Below, in pieces: positions 1-9,699 of a stretch of DNA of 64,000 bases. Source of the stretch: Dokdonella sp. (GTDB lineage Bacteria; Pseudomonadota; Gammaproteobacteria; Xanthomonadales; Rhodanobacteraceae); contig NZ_JAHCAQ010000008.1 of the NCBI RefSeq assembly GCF_019634845.1, positions 98,058-162,057 of the forward strand, in the 5' to 3' direction. The position numbers and the translations under genes were made by a program. The notes beneath the pieces were generated by a model. It had not been told where the DNA came from and searched no databases. It saw only the letters and a program-made list of their open reading frames with translations. How positions within the stretch are numbered: the first letter of the stretch is position 1; every line of letters starts with the position of its first letter.

Positions 1-117
1 GTCCTTGGGTGCGTTGATGCCGATACGCACCTGATTTCCCTTGACACCCAGCACGGTGACGGTCACCTCGTCACCTATCATCAAAGTCTCGCCTACGCGG
101 CGAGTCAAGATCAGCAT
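1..117 (-). CDS. csrA: Carbon storage regulator CsrA (3' end beyond window)
   Basis: The first 39 codons on the minus strand read [18 protein letters not shown] and continue to [10 protein letters not shown], the hallmark CsrA N-terminus (beta strands 1-4). CsrA is a small dimeric RNA-binding protein that blocks or stabilises mRNAs at GGA motifs. The start is the ATG at 117, preceded by an AGGAGAG Shine-Dalgarno 6-7 bases upstream. That site contains a GGA, so autoregulation by CsrA is plausible (inference). alaS lies upstream on the same strand, as in many gammaproteobacteria. About 20-25 C-terminal residues fall outside the window. Confidence 0.95.
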   Translation of the reverse strand, partial: MLILTRRVGETLMIGDEVTVTVLGVKGNQVRIGINAPKD

Positions 118-276
118 TTGGCTCTCCTTGATTCGGCACGCGTCCGGTCTGTGTGCCGCACGTCAAGCCGCAGTACTGCCGACCACCCGATCGAGCGGTC
201 CATTGCCAGGGGCGTTGGACGCCCTCTTGTCGACTGCCTGATCGATCCCTCGCCGCCGGCACCGACAGGCCGCCCG

Positions 277-305
277 ATACTAACCAAGGCCATTGCACCA
301 CGCAA
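277..305 (-). promoter_or_regulatory. Probable sigma-70 promoter of csrA
   Basis: On the minus strand TTGCGT (300-305) and TAGTAT (277-282) are separated by exactly 17 bases, lying in the 215-base gap between alaS and csrA. The predicted 5' UTR of about 150 bases includes a hairpin, GGGCGT-CCA-ACGCCC. Seen by eye only; both boxes are imperfect. Confidence 0.45.
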
Positions 306-332
306 CGAACGATGGTCATGCCAGCGCGATGC

Positions 333-2963
333 TTACAGCAATTTTGATTCCAGCCACACCGGCAGCGCCGCCAGTGCAGCATCGAGCGCCGCCGAGTCGG
401 CGCCACCGCCCTGCGCCAAGTCGGGTCGACCGCCGCCCTTGCCATCGATCTGACGAGCCACGTGTGCGACCACGTCGCCGGCCTTGACCCTTGCCAGCGC
501 CGCGCCGTGCACGCCGGCGATCAGGCTGGCCTTGCCGTCGGCGCCGGCGGCGAGCAGCACCACGCAATCGCCGAGGCGGTTCTTGAGCTGGTCCACGCCT
601 TCGCGCAGCGCCTTGACGTCGAGCCCGTCGACGCGCGCCGCCACCACCGCGACGGCGCCGATGCGCTGCGCCGCAGCAGCCAGATCCTGGGTCGCCGAAC
701 TGGCGGCCTTGGCCTTGAACGACTCCAGTTCGCGCTCGAGCCGCTTCTGTCGCTCGAACAGCTGGCGCAGCTTGTCGACCACCTCGTCACCGCTGCCCGA
801 CAGCAGTTCCGCGAGTGCCTCCAGGCGCGCCTCTTCGGCCGCCACATGGGCCAGTGCCGCGGCGCCGGTCACGGCCTCGATGCGGCGCACGCCGGCGGCC
901 ACGCCGCCCTCGGACACGATCTTGAACAGGCCGATGTCACCCGTGCGCCCCACATGCGTGCCACCACACAGCTCGGTCGAGAACTGGCCCATCTTCAGCA
1001 CCCGCACCTCATCGCCGTATTTCTCGCCGAACAACGCCATGGCACCGAAGTCGAGCGCGTCCTGATAGGCCATCTCGCGCACTTCGGCCACCACGTTGCG
1101 CCGCACCTCGCTGTTGACGAGCTCCTCGATGCGGCGCAGCTCCGCCGCCGTGATCGGCTGGAAATGTGCGAAATCGAAGCGCAGCCGATCGGCTGCCACC
1201 AGCGAGCCCTTCTGCTGCACATGCGTGCCAAGCTCCTGGCGCAGCGCCGCATGCAGCAGGTGGGTGGCCGAATGATTGAGCACGATCGCCTGGCGACGCG
1301 CGGCGTCGACCTGGGCGTCGAGCTGTGCGCCCGTCGGCAGCGGCGCACCGTGCCAGCGACCGAGGTGCGCATGGAACACGCCGCCGAGCTTGACCGTGTC
1401 GGCCACTTCGAAACGCCCCTCGGCGTTCGCCAGCACGCCGGTATCACCGACCTGACCACCCGATTCGGCGTAGAACGGCGTGCGATCGAGGATGACGACG
1501 GCCTGTTCGCCGTCGTGCAGGGTTTCGACTGCCCGACCCTCGCGCACGATTGCGCGCACGATCGCACCATTCGCTGACAAGGCCTCGTAGCCGAGGAAGC
1601 GTGTCGGTGCAAGAACGCTGGCCAGTTCCGCCGGCAACGTGACCTTGCTGTCGAAGTGGCTCGCCGCTCGCGCGCGCTCGCGCTGCTGTTCCATCGCTGC
1701 CTCGAAGCCGGCCATGTCGACCGCCAGTCCGCGTTCGCGCGCGATGTCGGCAGTGAGATCGACCGGAAACCCGTAGGTGTCGTAGAGCCGGAACGCGGCC
1801 TCCCCCGGGATCGTGCCGCCGGCCCTGACGGCCACCTCCTCGAACACCTTCATGCCCTGCTCGAGCGTCTCGCCGAAACGCTCTTCCTCGGCCTTGAGCG
1901 CGCGCTCGACCAGTTCGCGCCGTGCCGGCAGCTCCGGGTAGGCATCGCCCATCACCGCCACCAGCGTCGGCACCATGGCGTGGAAGAATGGTTGCTTCTG
2001 GCCGAGCATCCAGCCATGGCGCAGCGCGCGGCGGATGATCCGGCGCAGCACGTAGCCGCGCCCTTCGTTGGACGGCAGCACGCCATCGACGAGCAGGAAC
2101 GCACACGCGCGGATGTGATCGGCAATGACGCGCAGCGATTTGTTCTCGAGGTCGCGGGTGGCGGTCAGACGCGCCGCCTCGGCGATGAGCTGCTGGAACA
2201 GGTCGATTTCGTAGTTGGAATGAACGTGCTGCAGGACCGCGGCGAGGCGCTCCAGACCCATGCCGGTATCGACGCAGGGCGCCGGCAACGGCGCCAGCGT
2301 GCCATCGGCCGCGCGGTCGAACTGCATGAACACGAGATTCCAGATCTCGATGTAGCGGTCGCCGTCCTCGTCGGGCGAACCGGGCGGCCCGCCGGCGATG
2401 TCGGCGCCGTGGTCGTAGAAGATTTCGGTGCAGGGTCCGCAGGGACCGGTGTCGGCCATCTGCCAGAAATTGTCCGAAGCGTATGCCGCGCCCTTGTTGT
2501 CACCGATGCGGACGATGCGCGCGGCTGGAATCCCTATCGTGTCGCGCCAGATGCCATAGGCTTCGTCATCGGTGTGGTAGACCGTCACCCACAGCCGCTG
2601 CGGATCGAGGCCGAGCACGCCGGTCAGGAACTCCCAGGCCCACTCGATCGCCTCGCGCTTGAAGTAGTCGCCGAAGGACCAGTTGCCGAGCATCTCGAAG
2701 AAGGTGTGGTGGCGCGCGGTGTAACCGACCGAATCCAGATCGTTGTGCTTGCCGCCGGCACGCAGGCAACGCTGCACGTCGGCCGCACGCACGAACTTGA
2801 GCTTCTCGCTGCCGAGGAACACGTTCTTGAACTGGACCATGCCCGAGTTGGTGAACAGCAGGGTCGGGTCGTTGGCGGGCACCAGCGAGCTCGACGGCAC
2901 GATGGTGTGGCCCTTGCCACGGAAAAAATCGAGGAACGCGGAGCGGATGTCGGCGGTTTTCAT
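333..2963 (-). CDS. alaS: Alanyl-tRNA synthetase AlaS
   Basis: An 876-residue cytoplasmic class II aminoacyl-tRNA synthetase that charges tRNA-Ala and edits mischarged Ser/Gly. The catalytic domain is N-terminal, with motifs such as [10 protein letters not shown] and [18 protein letters not shown]. The editing domain carries the zinc-binding HSATHLLH motif and CGGTH (Cys near residue 666). A C-Ala domain ends in a Gly-rich [14 protein letters not shown] stretch. Length is normal for the family (about 875). I chose the ATG at 2963 (MKTADIRS) over an in-frame TTG at 2969, because it matches the usual AlaS start. It lies between recX upstream and csrA downstream. Confidence 0.97.
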   Translation of the reverse strand: MKTADIRSAFLDFFRGKGHTIVPSSSLVPANDPTLLFTNSGMVQFKNVFLGSEKLKFVRAADVQRCLRAGGKHNDLDSVGYTARHHTFFEMLGNWSFGDYFKREAIEWAWEFLTGVLGLDPQRLWVTVYHTDDEAYGIWRDTIGIPAARIVRIGDNKGAAYASDNFWQMADTGPCGPCTEIFYDHGADIAGGPPGSPDEDGDRYIEIWNLVFMQFDRAADGTLAPLPAPCVDTGMGLERLAAVLQHVHSNYEIDLFQQLIAEAARLTATRDLENKSLRVIADHIRACAFLLVDGVLPSNEGRGYVLRRIIRRALRHGWMLGQKQPFFHAMVPTLVAVMGDAYPELPARRELVERALKAEEERFGETLEQGMKVFEEVAVRAGGTIPGEAAFRLYDTYGFPVDLTADIARERGLAVDMAGFEAAMEQQRERARAASHFDSKVTLPAELASVLAPTRFLGYEALSANGAIVRAIVREGRAVETLHDGEQAVVILDRTPFYAESGGQVGDTGVLANAEGRFEVADTVKLGGVFHAHLGRWHGAPLPTGAQLDAQVDAARRQAIVLNHSATHLLHAALRQELGTHVQQKGSLVAADRLRFDFAHFQPITAAELRRIEELVNSEVRRNVVAEVREMAYQDALDFGAMALFGEKYGDEVRVLKMGQFSTELCGGTHVGRTGDIGLFKIVSEGGVAAGVRRIEAVTGAAALAHVAAEEARLEALAELLSGSGDEVVDKLRQLFERQKRLERELESFKAKAASSATQDLAAAAQRIGAVAVVAARVDGLDVKALREGVDQLKNRLGDCVVLLAAGADGKASLIAGVHGAALARVKAGDVVAHVARQIDGKGGGRPDLAQGGGADSAALDAALAALPVWLESKLL

Positions 2964-3038
2964 GCGCAATGCAGGCTGGAATCGAGGGAATGCCGGAACC
3001 GGCGGGCACGCCGAAGATGGCGCCAGGCAACGGAGCGA

Positions 3039-3551
3039 TCAAGCCGGCTCCGCGTCCGGGTCGGCCAGGTCGGCGCGCGTGAGGGCACGTACTGTCGCCG
3101 CATCGAAGCCGCGACGCAAGAGAAAGGCGGCGGCGCGGGCCCGCGCCGCCGCACCCGTGATGGCCTTGCCGCCCGCATGGCGACGCAATTGCGCGGCCGC
3201 ATTGGCCAGCCAGTCGGCGCCCAGTTCGTCGAGGGCGCCGCCGATCGCCGCCTCGGCCAGGCCATGGCTTCTGAGTTCGGCGCGGATGCGCAGCGGGCCA
3301 TATCCCTGCCCCGCGCGGTGGCGGGCCAAGGCCGCGGCAAAACGCTCGTCGCTCTGGTAATGCTGCTCGCGCAGGCGCGCGATGGCCGCCTCCGCCTCGT
3401 CGGCGTCATGGCCGCGCCGCGCCAGCCGGGTGGCCAGTTCCCGCGTCGAGTGTTCGCGTCGCGCCAGCATCTGCAGCGCATCGGAATAACCGTCACGCGA
3501 TGCGGCATTGTCGCTGCGCTGCTGTGCCGGCCTGCGCCGCGACGGACTCAT
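3039..3551 (-). CDS. recX: Regulatory protein RecX
   Basis: A 170-residue RecX-family protein, which binds and modulates RecA filaments. The family's helical repeats are visible: ALQMLARREHSTRELATRL, then REQHYQSDERFA, then RAGQGYGPLRIRAELRSHGL. The start is the ATG at 3551; the open frame extends upstream only as an overlap with zipA. Genes of this family usually follow recA, but here zipA ends 11 bases upstream, so recA must lie elsewhere. alaS starts 75 bases downstream. Confidence 0.88.
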   Translation of the reverse strand: MSPSRRRPAQQRSDNAASRDGYSDALQMLARREHSTRELATRLARRGHDADEAEAAIARLREQHYQSDERFAAALARHRAGQGYGPLRIRAELRSHGLAEAAIGGALDELGADWLANAAAQLRRHAGGKAITGAAARARAAAFLLRRGFDAATVRALTRADLADPDAEPA

Positions 3552-3562
3552 CCGCGCGGCCC

Positions 3563-4294
3563 TCAATACCCGGCGCGGATGCGCGCGCGTTCCTGCTCGC
3601 GATCCCAGGCCCGCAGCTCGTCGCGCACATGCGCGATGCGCTGGCGGCCGAGCGCATTGCGATCCTCGTCGAGCACCTGCGCATCGAGCAGTTCGGCCAG
3701 GCGCTGCGCGGTCGGCAGCATCATTTCCCAGGCATCGAGCGCAGGCAGCGGTCCCGGCAGCGTCATGAACAGCGTCAGCCCAGGGGTGCACACGTCATTG
3801 AGGCGCGCCATGTCGAAGCTGCCGGGCTTGACCATGTTGGCCATGCTGAAGATCGGCCCGTCGACCTTCTTGCCGAGCGCGAGGCGATGGAAGATGCCCA
3901 TGTCACCGAATTCGAGCCCGGCCTTTTCGGCGGCGACCACCACATCGGCGCCGCTGAGCAGGTCACCGGTGCGTGCCGCGACGAACAGGGTGACGATGCG
4001 CTCGATCGGCTGGTCGGGGCGTACGCCCACGGGCGGGCGCTGGCGCGCGACCTGCGGCTCGCTCGGCGCGGCCCCCTCGTCGATGAGCGACACGTCGAGC
4101 TCGCCCTGGGTCGGCTCGCCGTCCTCGACGGCCTCGCCAAGCGTCGGCTCGATGCGCTCGTCGCGGTCGGCCGGTCGCGCCGGTCGCCGCTCGCCCTGCT
4201 GCGGGCGCCGCGGCCGCCCGAACACGTAGATGAGGGCCAGCACGACCGCGCCTGCCAGGAGCAAGGGGATGCCGACCGCCGGGTTCCACGTCAT
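3563..4294 (-). CDS. zipA: Cell division protein ZipA
   Basis: A 243-residue FtsZ-anchoring membrane protein of the divisome. An N-terminal membrane helix (about residues 8-25, GIPLLLAGAVVLALIYVFG) is followed by a basic, Pro-rich linker. The C-terminal ZipA domain (from about residue 95) contains VVVAAEKAGLEFGDMGIFHR and FDMARLNDVCTPGLTLFMTL, a pattern typical of the FtsZ-binding fold. It follows smc with a 23-base gap. In related genomes I recall ligA next to zipA; here recX comes next (from memory). Confidence 0.92.
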   Translation of the reverse strand: MTWNPAVGIPLLLAGAVVLALIYVFGRPRRPQQGERRPARPADRDERIEPTLGEAVEDGEPTQGELDVSLIDEGAAPSEPQVARQRPPVGVRPDQPIERIVTLFVAARTGDLLSGADVVVAAEKAGLEFGDMGIFHRLALGKKVDGPIFSMANMVKPGSFDMARLNDVCTPGLTLFMTLPGPLPALDAWEMMLPTAQRLAELLDAQVLDEDRNALGRQRIAHVRDELRAWDREQERARIRAGY

Positions 4295-4317
4295 GTCGAT
4301 GACTCCATGGGCACGGC

Positions 4318-7300
4318 CTATGCCGCGCCAGCCAGTTTAGCCGCTTCCTCCAGATCCACCTGCACCAGCCGCGATACGCCCGGCTCGCGCATGGTCACGC
4401 CGCACAACTGGCGCGCCGCCTCCATCGTGGCCTTGTTGTGGGTGACGAAGATGAACTGCACGTGCTCGCTCATCTCGTTGACCATCGTCGAGAAACGGCC
4501 GACGTTGGCCTCGTCCAGCGGCGCATCGACCTCGTCGAGCAGGCAGAACGGCGCCGGATTGAGGCGGAAGATCGCGAACACGAGCGCCACCGCGGTCATC
4601 GCCTTCTCGCCGCCCGACAGCAGCGAGATCGAGGTCACGCGCTTGCCGGGCGGGCGCGCCATGATCGACACGCCCGTCGACAACAGGTCCTCGCCGGTCA
4701 GCTCCAGGTAGGCGTGGCCGCCGCCGAACAGGCGCGGGAACAGCTCCTGCACGCCGGCATTGACGCGATCGAAGGTCTCGCGGAAACGCGCCCGTGTTTC
4801 CTTGTCGATCTTGCGGATGGCGCCTTCGAGCGTCTCCAGCGCGGTGGCGAGGTCGCCGAGCTGGGCGTCGAGGTAGGTTTTGCGCTGCGCCTGTTCCTCG
4901 TATTCGCTGATCGCAGCGAGATTGACCGGCTCGAGGCGGCGGATCTTCTGCTCCAGATCGGCCACTTCGGCCTGCCAGCGCTCGACTGCGGCGTCGGCCG
5001 GCACGCTGTCGATGAGCTGCGCGAACTCGAACCCGGCCTCGGCGATGGCAGCGGCAAAGGCCTGTGCGCGCAGGCGGTATTCCTGCTCGCGCAGGCGCAA
5101 CTGGGCCAGCTCCTCGCGCTGCTCGGTGAGTCCCTGCTCGAACTGCTGGCGTTCCTGTTCGAGTCGGCGCAGTTCGTTGTCGTGCCCCTGCAGCGTCTGG
5201 CGCACCTCGACCATCTGCCGGTCGACCACCAGCCGCTGGTTGAGATGAAGCTGACGCTCGTCCTCGAGCCCCGGCAGCGGGTCGTTGGACGAGGCCAACT
5301 GCAACGCGACCTCTTCGCGCCGCGCCTGCAACTGGTCGAGCTGGTCGCGCATGCGCGACAGCGACTGCTGCAGCGCCGCCACCGTGGTCCGCCGCGATTC
5401 GATCGACAGCGCGAGCTGGTGCACGCGATCGCTGGTCTCGCGGGCATTCATGCGTGCTTCCTCACGCGCCTCCAGCAACTGGCGGCGCTCGCCGTCGAGT
5501 TCGTGGCGGCGCCGTTCGAGGCCGCTCATGTGCTCGATCGCATCCTCGAGCCGCTTGCGCGCCTCGCGCGCCTGGTCGCGGCCTGCGTCGAGCGCGGCGA
5601 CAACCTCGCCGAGCTCCTGCGCGATGCGCCGCTGGCGTTCGCTGGCGCTCTCGATCCGCCCGCGCTGGCTCTGCACTTGCCCCGCCAGTTCGGCCAGCCG
5701 GCGGTGCGCGCTGTAAAGCTCGCGCTGGGCGTCCTCGCGTGCGTGCTCGGCGTCGATGCGCTGCTGCCTGCCCGCCTCCAGAGCCTCGCCCTGCAGGCGG
5801 ATTTCCTCTTCCAGCGCAGCCAGTCGCGCGCCGGCCTCGCGGATCTCGCGCTCGCGCGCCAGCACGCCGATCTGGGCGCCGGCGCCGCGCTGCACGCGCA
5901 CGAAGCCATGCCCGAACCACTCACCCGCGGGCGTCACCAGCGATTCGCCCGGCGCCAACTGCGCCGCCTGCGCCTGCGCCTGCGCCAGTGAATCGCAGCA
6001 GCGCACGCGCGCCAGCAGCGCGCGCGCGGCGGCCGGTCCGTGCACCCGTGCCGCGAGCGAATCGGCGGCGACCTCGCTGCCGCCGGCGCGCGCCGCCATC
6101 AGCACGAGGTCGCTGCCGGCGAGACTGCCCAGCTCTCCGGCGTGTGCCAGCGGCTCGTCGAGCATGACCGCGTCCAGCCAGCCGTCGAGCACCGTTTCGA
6201 CGGCACGCTCCCAGCCGGCGTCGACCTGCAGCGTGGCGCCCAACCGCCGCGCCTCGCCCAACCCGAGTTCAGCCAGCCAGGCCTGACCGGCGCCGTCCTC
6301 GCCGAGCGCGGCATGCTGCAGCGCCTCCAGCGAGGCCAACCGACCGCGCAACGTCTCGCGTTCGCTGCGACCGGCCGACAGCGCCGCCTGGGTCGCGCGT
6401 TCGGCTTCGAGCGCCGCCTCGGCGGCATGCCGCCGCTCGTCGAGGCCACCCGTCAGCAGCGCCACCTGCTCACCCAGGCTGTCGTGGTCGCGGTCCAGTT
6501 GCGCCAGCGCCTGCTCCAGCTCATCCAGGTTGGTCGCCGCACGCTCGGCGTCCAGCGCGACGCGGCGCTGGTCCGCCGCCAAGGTCTGCTTGTCGAGGTA
6601 GTCGATGCGCGTGCGCTCGACCTCGGCCGCCTGCCCCGCCGCCGACGTCGACTGGGTGTGCTGGTCCCATTGCCCCTGCCATTGCGCCAGCCGTGCCTCG
6701 GCCTCGCGCAGGGCCTCGGTCGCGGCGGCGTCGGCCTCGCGCAGCGTCTCCAGCTGCGGCTCGGCTTGGGCAAGCTCGGCGCCTGCTTCGGCGTGGCGCT
6801 GCGCGTCGGCCTCGAGATGGCCATTGAGTTCGGCATGGGCGCGGTCGGTTTCCGCGCGCGCGCGCTCGAGCTGCTCGGCAAGCTGCTTGCGGTGCTGGAT
6901 CTGCTGCTCGATGCGCGCGATCTCGGCACCGACCTGGTACACCTGCGCCTGCACCTGATTGACCTGCTCGGCAGCCGCCGCGTGCTGCTCGCGCCCCTGC
7001 TCGAGCGCCAGTTCGGTGTGGCGATGCTGCGCCATGCGCTGTTCGATGGCGAGTTCGGCCTTGCGCAGGGCGGCCGCATGGGTGTCGAGCTCGCCCTGCG
7101 CGGCACGCAGCTCGAGCGCCCTGACCTCGGCTTCCTTGCGCTTCTGCTCGGCCTTGAGCTGCTGCCAGCGTTCGGCCGTGCGCGCCTGACGCTTGAGATG
7201 CTCGAGCTGCTTGTCGACCTCGTCGCGCACGTCGCGCACGCGGTCGAGGTTCTCACGGGTGGCCTTGATGCGACTTTCGGTTTCCTTGCGGCGTTCCTTG

Positions 7301-7818
7301 TAGCGGGAAATGCCGGCCGCTTCTTCCAGGTGGTTGCGCAACTGCTCGGGGTCGGCCTCGACGATCTCCGAGATCATGCCCTGCTCGATGATCGAATAGC
7401 TGCGCGGCCCGAGGCCGGTGCCGAGGAAGATGTCGGTGATGTCGCGCCGACGGCAGCGCACGCCATTGAGGAAATACTGCGACTGGCCATCGCGGCTGAC
7501 CACGCGCTTGACCGAAATTTCGTTGTAGCTGGCGTATTCACCGGCGATCGCGCCATCGGAATTGTCGAACAGCAGCTCGACCATCGCGCTGCCGACCGGC
7601 TTGCGGCCGCTGGAGCCGGAAAAGATGACGTCGGTGAGCGCATCGCCGCGCAGGCGGCTGGCCGCGCTCTCGCCCATCACCCAGCGGATCGCATCGATGA
7701 TGTTGGACTTGCCACAGCCATTGGGACCGACCACGCCGGTCATGTTGGTCGGCAGATGCAACGTGGTCGGATCGACGAACGACTTGAATCCGGCCAGCTT
7801 GATCGTTGTCAGACGCAT
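4318..7818 (-). CDS. smc: Chromosome segregation ATPase SMC
   Basis: A 1166-residue SMC protein that loads on DNA with ScpA/ScpB to organise the chromosome. The N-terminal ATPase head has Walker A GPNGCGKSN at about residues 31-39. Two long coiled-coil arms rich in E/Q/R/A flank a hinge in the middle (around residues 500-620). The C-terminal head has the signature LLSGGEKAMTAVAL and Walker B PFCLLDEVDAPLDEAN. The start is the ATG at 7818 (MRLTTIKLAGFKSF), the canonical SMC beginning; an in-frame upstream extension has no support. The scpA-scpB partners lie 1 kb away on the other strand. Confidence 0.97.
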   Translation of the reverse strand: MRLTTIKLAGFKSFVDPTTLHLPTNMTGVVGPNGCGKSNIIDAIRWVMGESAASRLRGDALTDVIFSGSSGRKPVGSAMVELLFDNSDGAIAGEYASYNEISVKRVVSRDGQSQYFLNGVRCRRRDITDIFLGTGLGPRSYSIIEQGMISEIVEADPEQLRNHLEEAAGISRYKERRKETESRIKATRENLDRVRDVRDEVDKQLEHLKRQARTAERWQQLKAEQKRKEAEVRALELRAAQGELDTHAAALRKAELAIEQRMAQHRHTELALEQGREQHAAAAEQVNQVQAQVYQVGAEIARIEQQIQHRKQLAEQLERARAETDRAHAELNGHLEADAQRHAEAGAELAQAEPQLETLREADAAATEALREAEARLAQWQGQWDQHTQSTSAAGQAAEVERTRIDYLDKQTLAADQRRVALDAERAATNLDELEQALAQLDRDHDSLGEQVALLTGGLDERRHAAEAALEAERATQAALSAGRSERETLRGRLASLEALQHAALGEDGAGQAWLAELGLGEARRLGATLQVDAGWERAVETVLDGWLDAVMLDEPLAHAGELGSLAGSDLVLMAARAGGSEVAADSLAARVHGPAAARALLARVRCCDSLAQAQAQAAQLAPGESLVTPAGEWFGHGFVRVQRGAGAQIGVLAREREIREAGARLAALEEEIRLQGEALEAGRQQRIDAEHAREDAQRELYSAHRRLAELAGQVQSQRGRIESASERQRRIAQELGEVVAALDAGRDQAREARKRLEDAIEHMSGLERRRHELDGERRQLLEAREEARMNARETSDRVHQLALSIESRRTTVAALQQSLSRMRDQLDQLQARREEVALQLASSNDPLPGLEDERQLHLNQRLVVDRQMVEVRQTLQGHDNELRRLEQERQQFEQGLTEQREELAQLRLREQEYRLRAQAFAAAIAEAGFEFAQLIDSVPADAAVERWQAEVADLEQKIRRLEPVNLAAISEYEEQAQRKTYLDAQLGDLATALETLEGAIRKIDKETRARFRETFDRVNAGVQELFPRLFGGGHAYLELTGEDLLSTGVSIMARPPGKRVTSISLLSGGEKAMTAVALVFAIFRLNPAPFCLLDEVDAPLDEANVGRFSTMVNEMSEHVQFIFVTHNKATMEAARQLCGVTMREPGVSRLVQVDLEEAAKLAGAA

Positions 7819-7877
7819 GCAGCGCTTACCTCGACGGGGTGGCCGCGGCACGCCGACCACCGGATGTTGACTGGACG

Positions 7878-7899
7878 AACCCGGATGCGCATCCGGGTT
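7878..7899. repeat. 22-base perfect palindrome after bolA-like gene
   Basis: A perfect inverted repeat centred on the CG at 7888-7889: AACCCGGATG facing CATCCGGGTT. It begins at the last base of the bolA-like stop codon. As RNA it would form a strong hairpin on either strand, but neither side has a T-run. It could be a stem-loop that stabilises or ends the yciI-bolA message, or a protein-binding palindrome. Confidence 0.6.
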
Positions 7900-8165
7900 C
7901 AGACTTCGTTGGGACTGCGCGCCTGGATCGACAGCGCGTGGATGTCGGTCTGCATCAGCTCGCCGAGCGCGGCATAGACCACGCGATGGCGCGCCAGCGG
8001 TGCCAGGCCGGCAAACGCCGCGCTGACGATCTGCACGCGGAAATGTCCGCGACCATCGCGCGCGCCGGCGTGCCCGACATGGTGGTGGCTCTCGTCCTCG
8101 ACCACCAGTTCGAGCGGCGCCAGGGTGGTCAGGCGCGCACGGATCGATTCGACGCGCCCGTTCAT
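7899..8165 (-). CDS. BolA family protein
   Basis: An 88-residue BolA-like protein. Typical features are ESIRARLTTLAPLELVVEDESHHHVGH near the N-terminus and the FAGLAPLARHRVVYAALGELMQ helix. BolA proteins act with monothiol glutaredoxins in iron-sulfur trafficking or as stress regulators; which applies here cannot be read from sequence. Its ATG overlaps the yciI stop codon (ATGA), so the two are translationally coupled. BolA versus IbaG subtype is uncertain. Confidence 0.88.
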   Translation of the reverse strand: MNGRVESIRARLTTLAPLELVVEDESHHHVGHAGARDGRGHFRVQIVSAAFAGLAPLARHRVVYAALGELMQTDIHALSIQARSPNEV

Positions 8166-8461
8166 GGCAGGGTCTGCCGGAACGGCCGCACCGACACGCT
8201 GGCGTACACGCCGCCGGTCACGTAAGGATCGGCATCGGCCCAGGCCCGGGCCGCGCCGAGATCGGCGAACTCGGCGACGATGAGGCTGCCCGTGTAACCG
8301 GCCGGCCCCGGGTCGGTGCCGTCGATGGCCGGAAACGGCCCGGCCAGCAGCAATCGCCCCTCGTTGCGCAACGCCTCCAGCCGCAGCACGTGGGCCGGTC
8401 GTGCGGCCGCGCGCCGCGCCAGCGAGTCGGGGACATCGATGCCGATGATGGCGTACAGCAT
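8162..8461 (-). CDS. yciI: YciI family protein
   Basis: A 99-residue protein of the YciI/YCII dimeric alpha-beta barrel family. Visible features are MLYAIIGIDVPDSLARR, a conserved R-x-x-HxxRLEALRNEG segment and ADADPYVTGGVYASV near the end (the family's 'DPY..AGv' motif). The biochemical role of YciI is poorly defined; hydrolase or dehydrochlorinase-like activity is reported for relatives. It forms a two-gene unit with the bolA-like gene by a 4-base overlap. Confidence 0.85.
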   Translation of the reverse strand: MLYAIIGIDVPDSLARRAAARPAHVLRLEALRNEGRLLLAGPFPAIDGTDPGPAGYTGSLIVAEFADLGAARAWADADPYVTGGVYASVSVRPFRQTLP

Positions 8462-8797
8462 GGGAACACATCCGTGGGCGGCCGATCATGTTACCCGATG
8501 CGCGGCGCCGGTCGCTGTGCGGGCCGCCGCCACCATGACTGGCGCGGCGATTGCGCGCGTGCGCGTTTGCGCTTAGGCTATGCGCGTATCGACCGGTCGG
8601 ACCCGCCGCTTGCCACGCCGGCCACGCTCCGCCCACCGGTCCCGTCTTGATGAAGTGTTTTGTCGTTGCCGGACTGTTGCGTCCGGTCCCGTATCGTTGC
8701 GGGTGCCGCGCCGGGCTTGTGCCGGTGGCGCCCTGTCGTAACCGGCTGTGACCTGTGCTGACCCGCGTCGTGAGGCGCCGGGCTTCATGGGACGAGC
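8462..8797. other. Divergent intergenic region yciI / scpA
   Basis: This 336-base gap between two divergent transcription units holds no convincing gene. A weak plus-strand promoter candidate is TTGCGC (8551-8556), 17 bases, TAGGCT (8574-8579), about 220 bases before scpA. No riboswitch-like fold or terminator was recognised. Confidence 0.35.
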
Positions 8798-9661
8798 ATG
8801 AACCAGACTGCCCAACCATCCAACGCGCCTGAACCGGCTTCGCCGTTCGCAGCCCCGCCGCAGCAGCAGGAAATCCCGCTTGCGCTCGTGCGTGGCCAGC
8901 CCGTGCTCGAAATTCCGCAGGACCTGTACATCCCGCCCGACGCGCTGGAGGTCATCCTCGACGCGTTCGAGGGGCCGCTCGACCTGCTGCTGTACCTGAT
9001 CCGGCGCCAGAACCTCGACATCCTCGACATCCCGATCGCCGAAATCACGCGGCAGTACGTCGACTACATCGAACTGATGCACGAGATGAAGCTCGAGCTC
9101 GCGGCCGAGTACCTCGTGATGGCCGCGATCCTGGCCGAGATCAAGTCGCGGCTGCTGCTGCCGCGGCCACCGACCGAGGAAGGTGCCGAGGTCGACCCGC
9201 GTGCCGAACTGGTGCGCCGCCTGCAGGAATACGAGCGCTTCAAGAAGGCCGCCGAGGACATCGACACGCTGCCGCGGCTGGAACGCGACTTCGCGCTGGC
9301 CCACGTCGCCACCGACGACCGCAACGTGATCCGGCTGCCGCCGCCGGTCGACCTGCGCGAACTGCTGCTCGCATTCAGGGACGTGATGCGGCGCGCCGAG
9401 CTGCATGGGCACCACGCGATCCGGCGCGAGACGCTCAACGTGCGCAGCCGCATGAGTGACATGCTGGCGGCGCTCGGCGATGGCAGTTTCCATCGCTTCG
9501 AGAGCCTGTTCGAGACCAGCGAAGGGCGCCTGGGCGTGGTGGTGACCTTTCTGGCCATGCTCGAACTGGCCAAGGAACAGCTCATCGAGATCGTGCAGGA
9601 AGTCGCCCTGGCACCGATCTACATCAAGTCACTGGCGACTGCTGCCGGCGAAGCAACCTGA
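8798..9661 (+). CDS. scpA: Segregation and condensation protein ScpA
   Basis: A 287-residue kleisin subunit of the bacterial SMC complex. After a low-complexity N-terminus (first ~35 residues, Pro/Ala/Gln-rich) come the hallmark FEGPLDLLLYLIRRQNLDILDIPI and EYLVMAAILAEIKSRLLLP segments that bind the SMC neck. A C-terminal winged-helix segment (VVTFLAMLELAKEQLIEIVQ) binds the SMC cap. scpB follows 38 bases downstream. The N-terminal extension is somewhat longer than in typical ScpA, so the exact start is less certain. Confidence 0.95.
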   Translation: MNQTAQPSNAPEPASPFAAPPQQQEIPLALVRGQPVLEIPQDLYIPPDALEVILDAFEGPLDLLLYLIRRQNLDILDIPIAEITRQYVDYIELMHEMKLELAAEYLVMAAILAEIKSRLLLPRPPTEEGAEVDPRAELVRRLQEYERFKKAAEDIDTLPRLERDFALAHVATDDRNVIRLPPPVDLRELLLAFRDVMRRAELHGHHAIRRETLNVRSRMSDMLAALGDGSFHRFESLFETSEGRLGVVVTFLAMLELAKEQLIEIVQEVALAPIYIKSLATAAGEAT

Positions 9662-9699
9662 TCGCCGCCCCACCCACACCCGCTGCAACCGACGTTCGG

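Noticed and set aside
7878-7899. Calling the 22-base palindrome a rho-independent terminator
   Set aside because: Neither strand has a T-run after the stem, so only a palindrome/hairpin is reported.
4438-7977. Long plus-strand frames opposite smc
   Set aside because: Leu/Arg-rich mirror of the coiled-coil coding sequence; no ribosome site and no domain.
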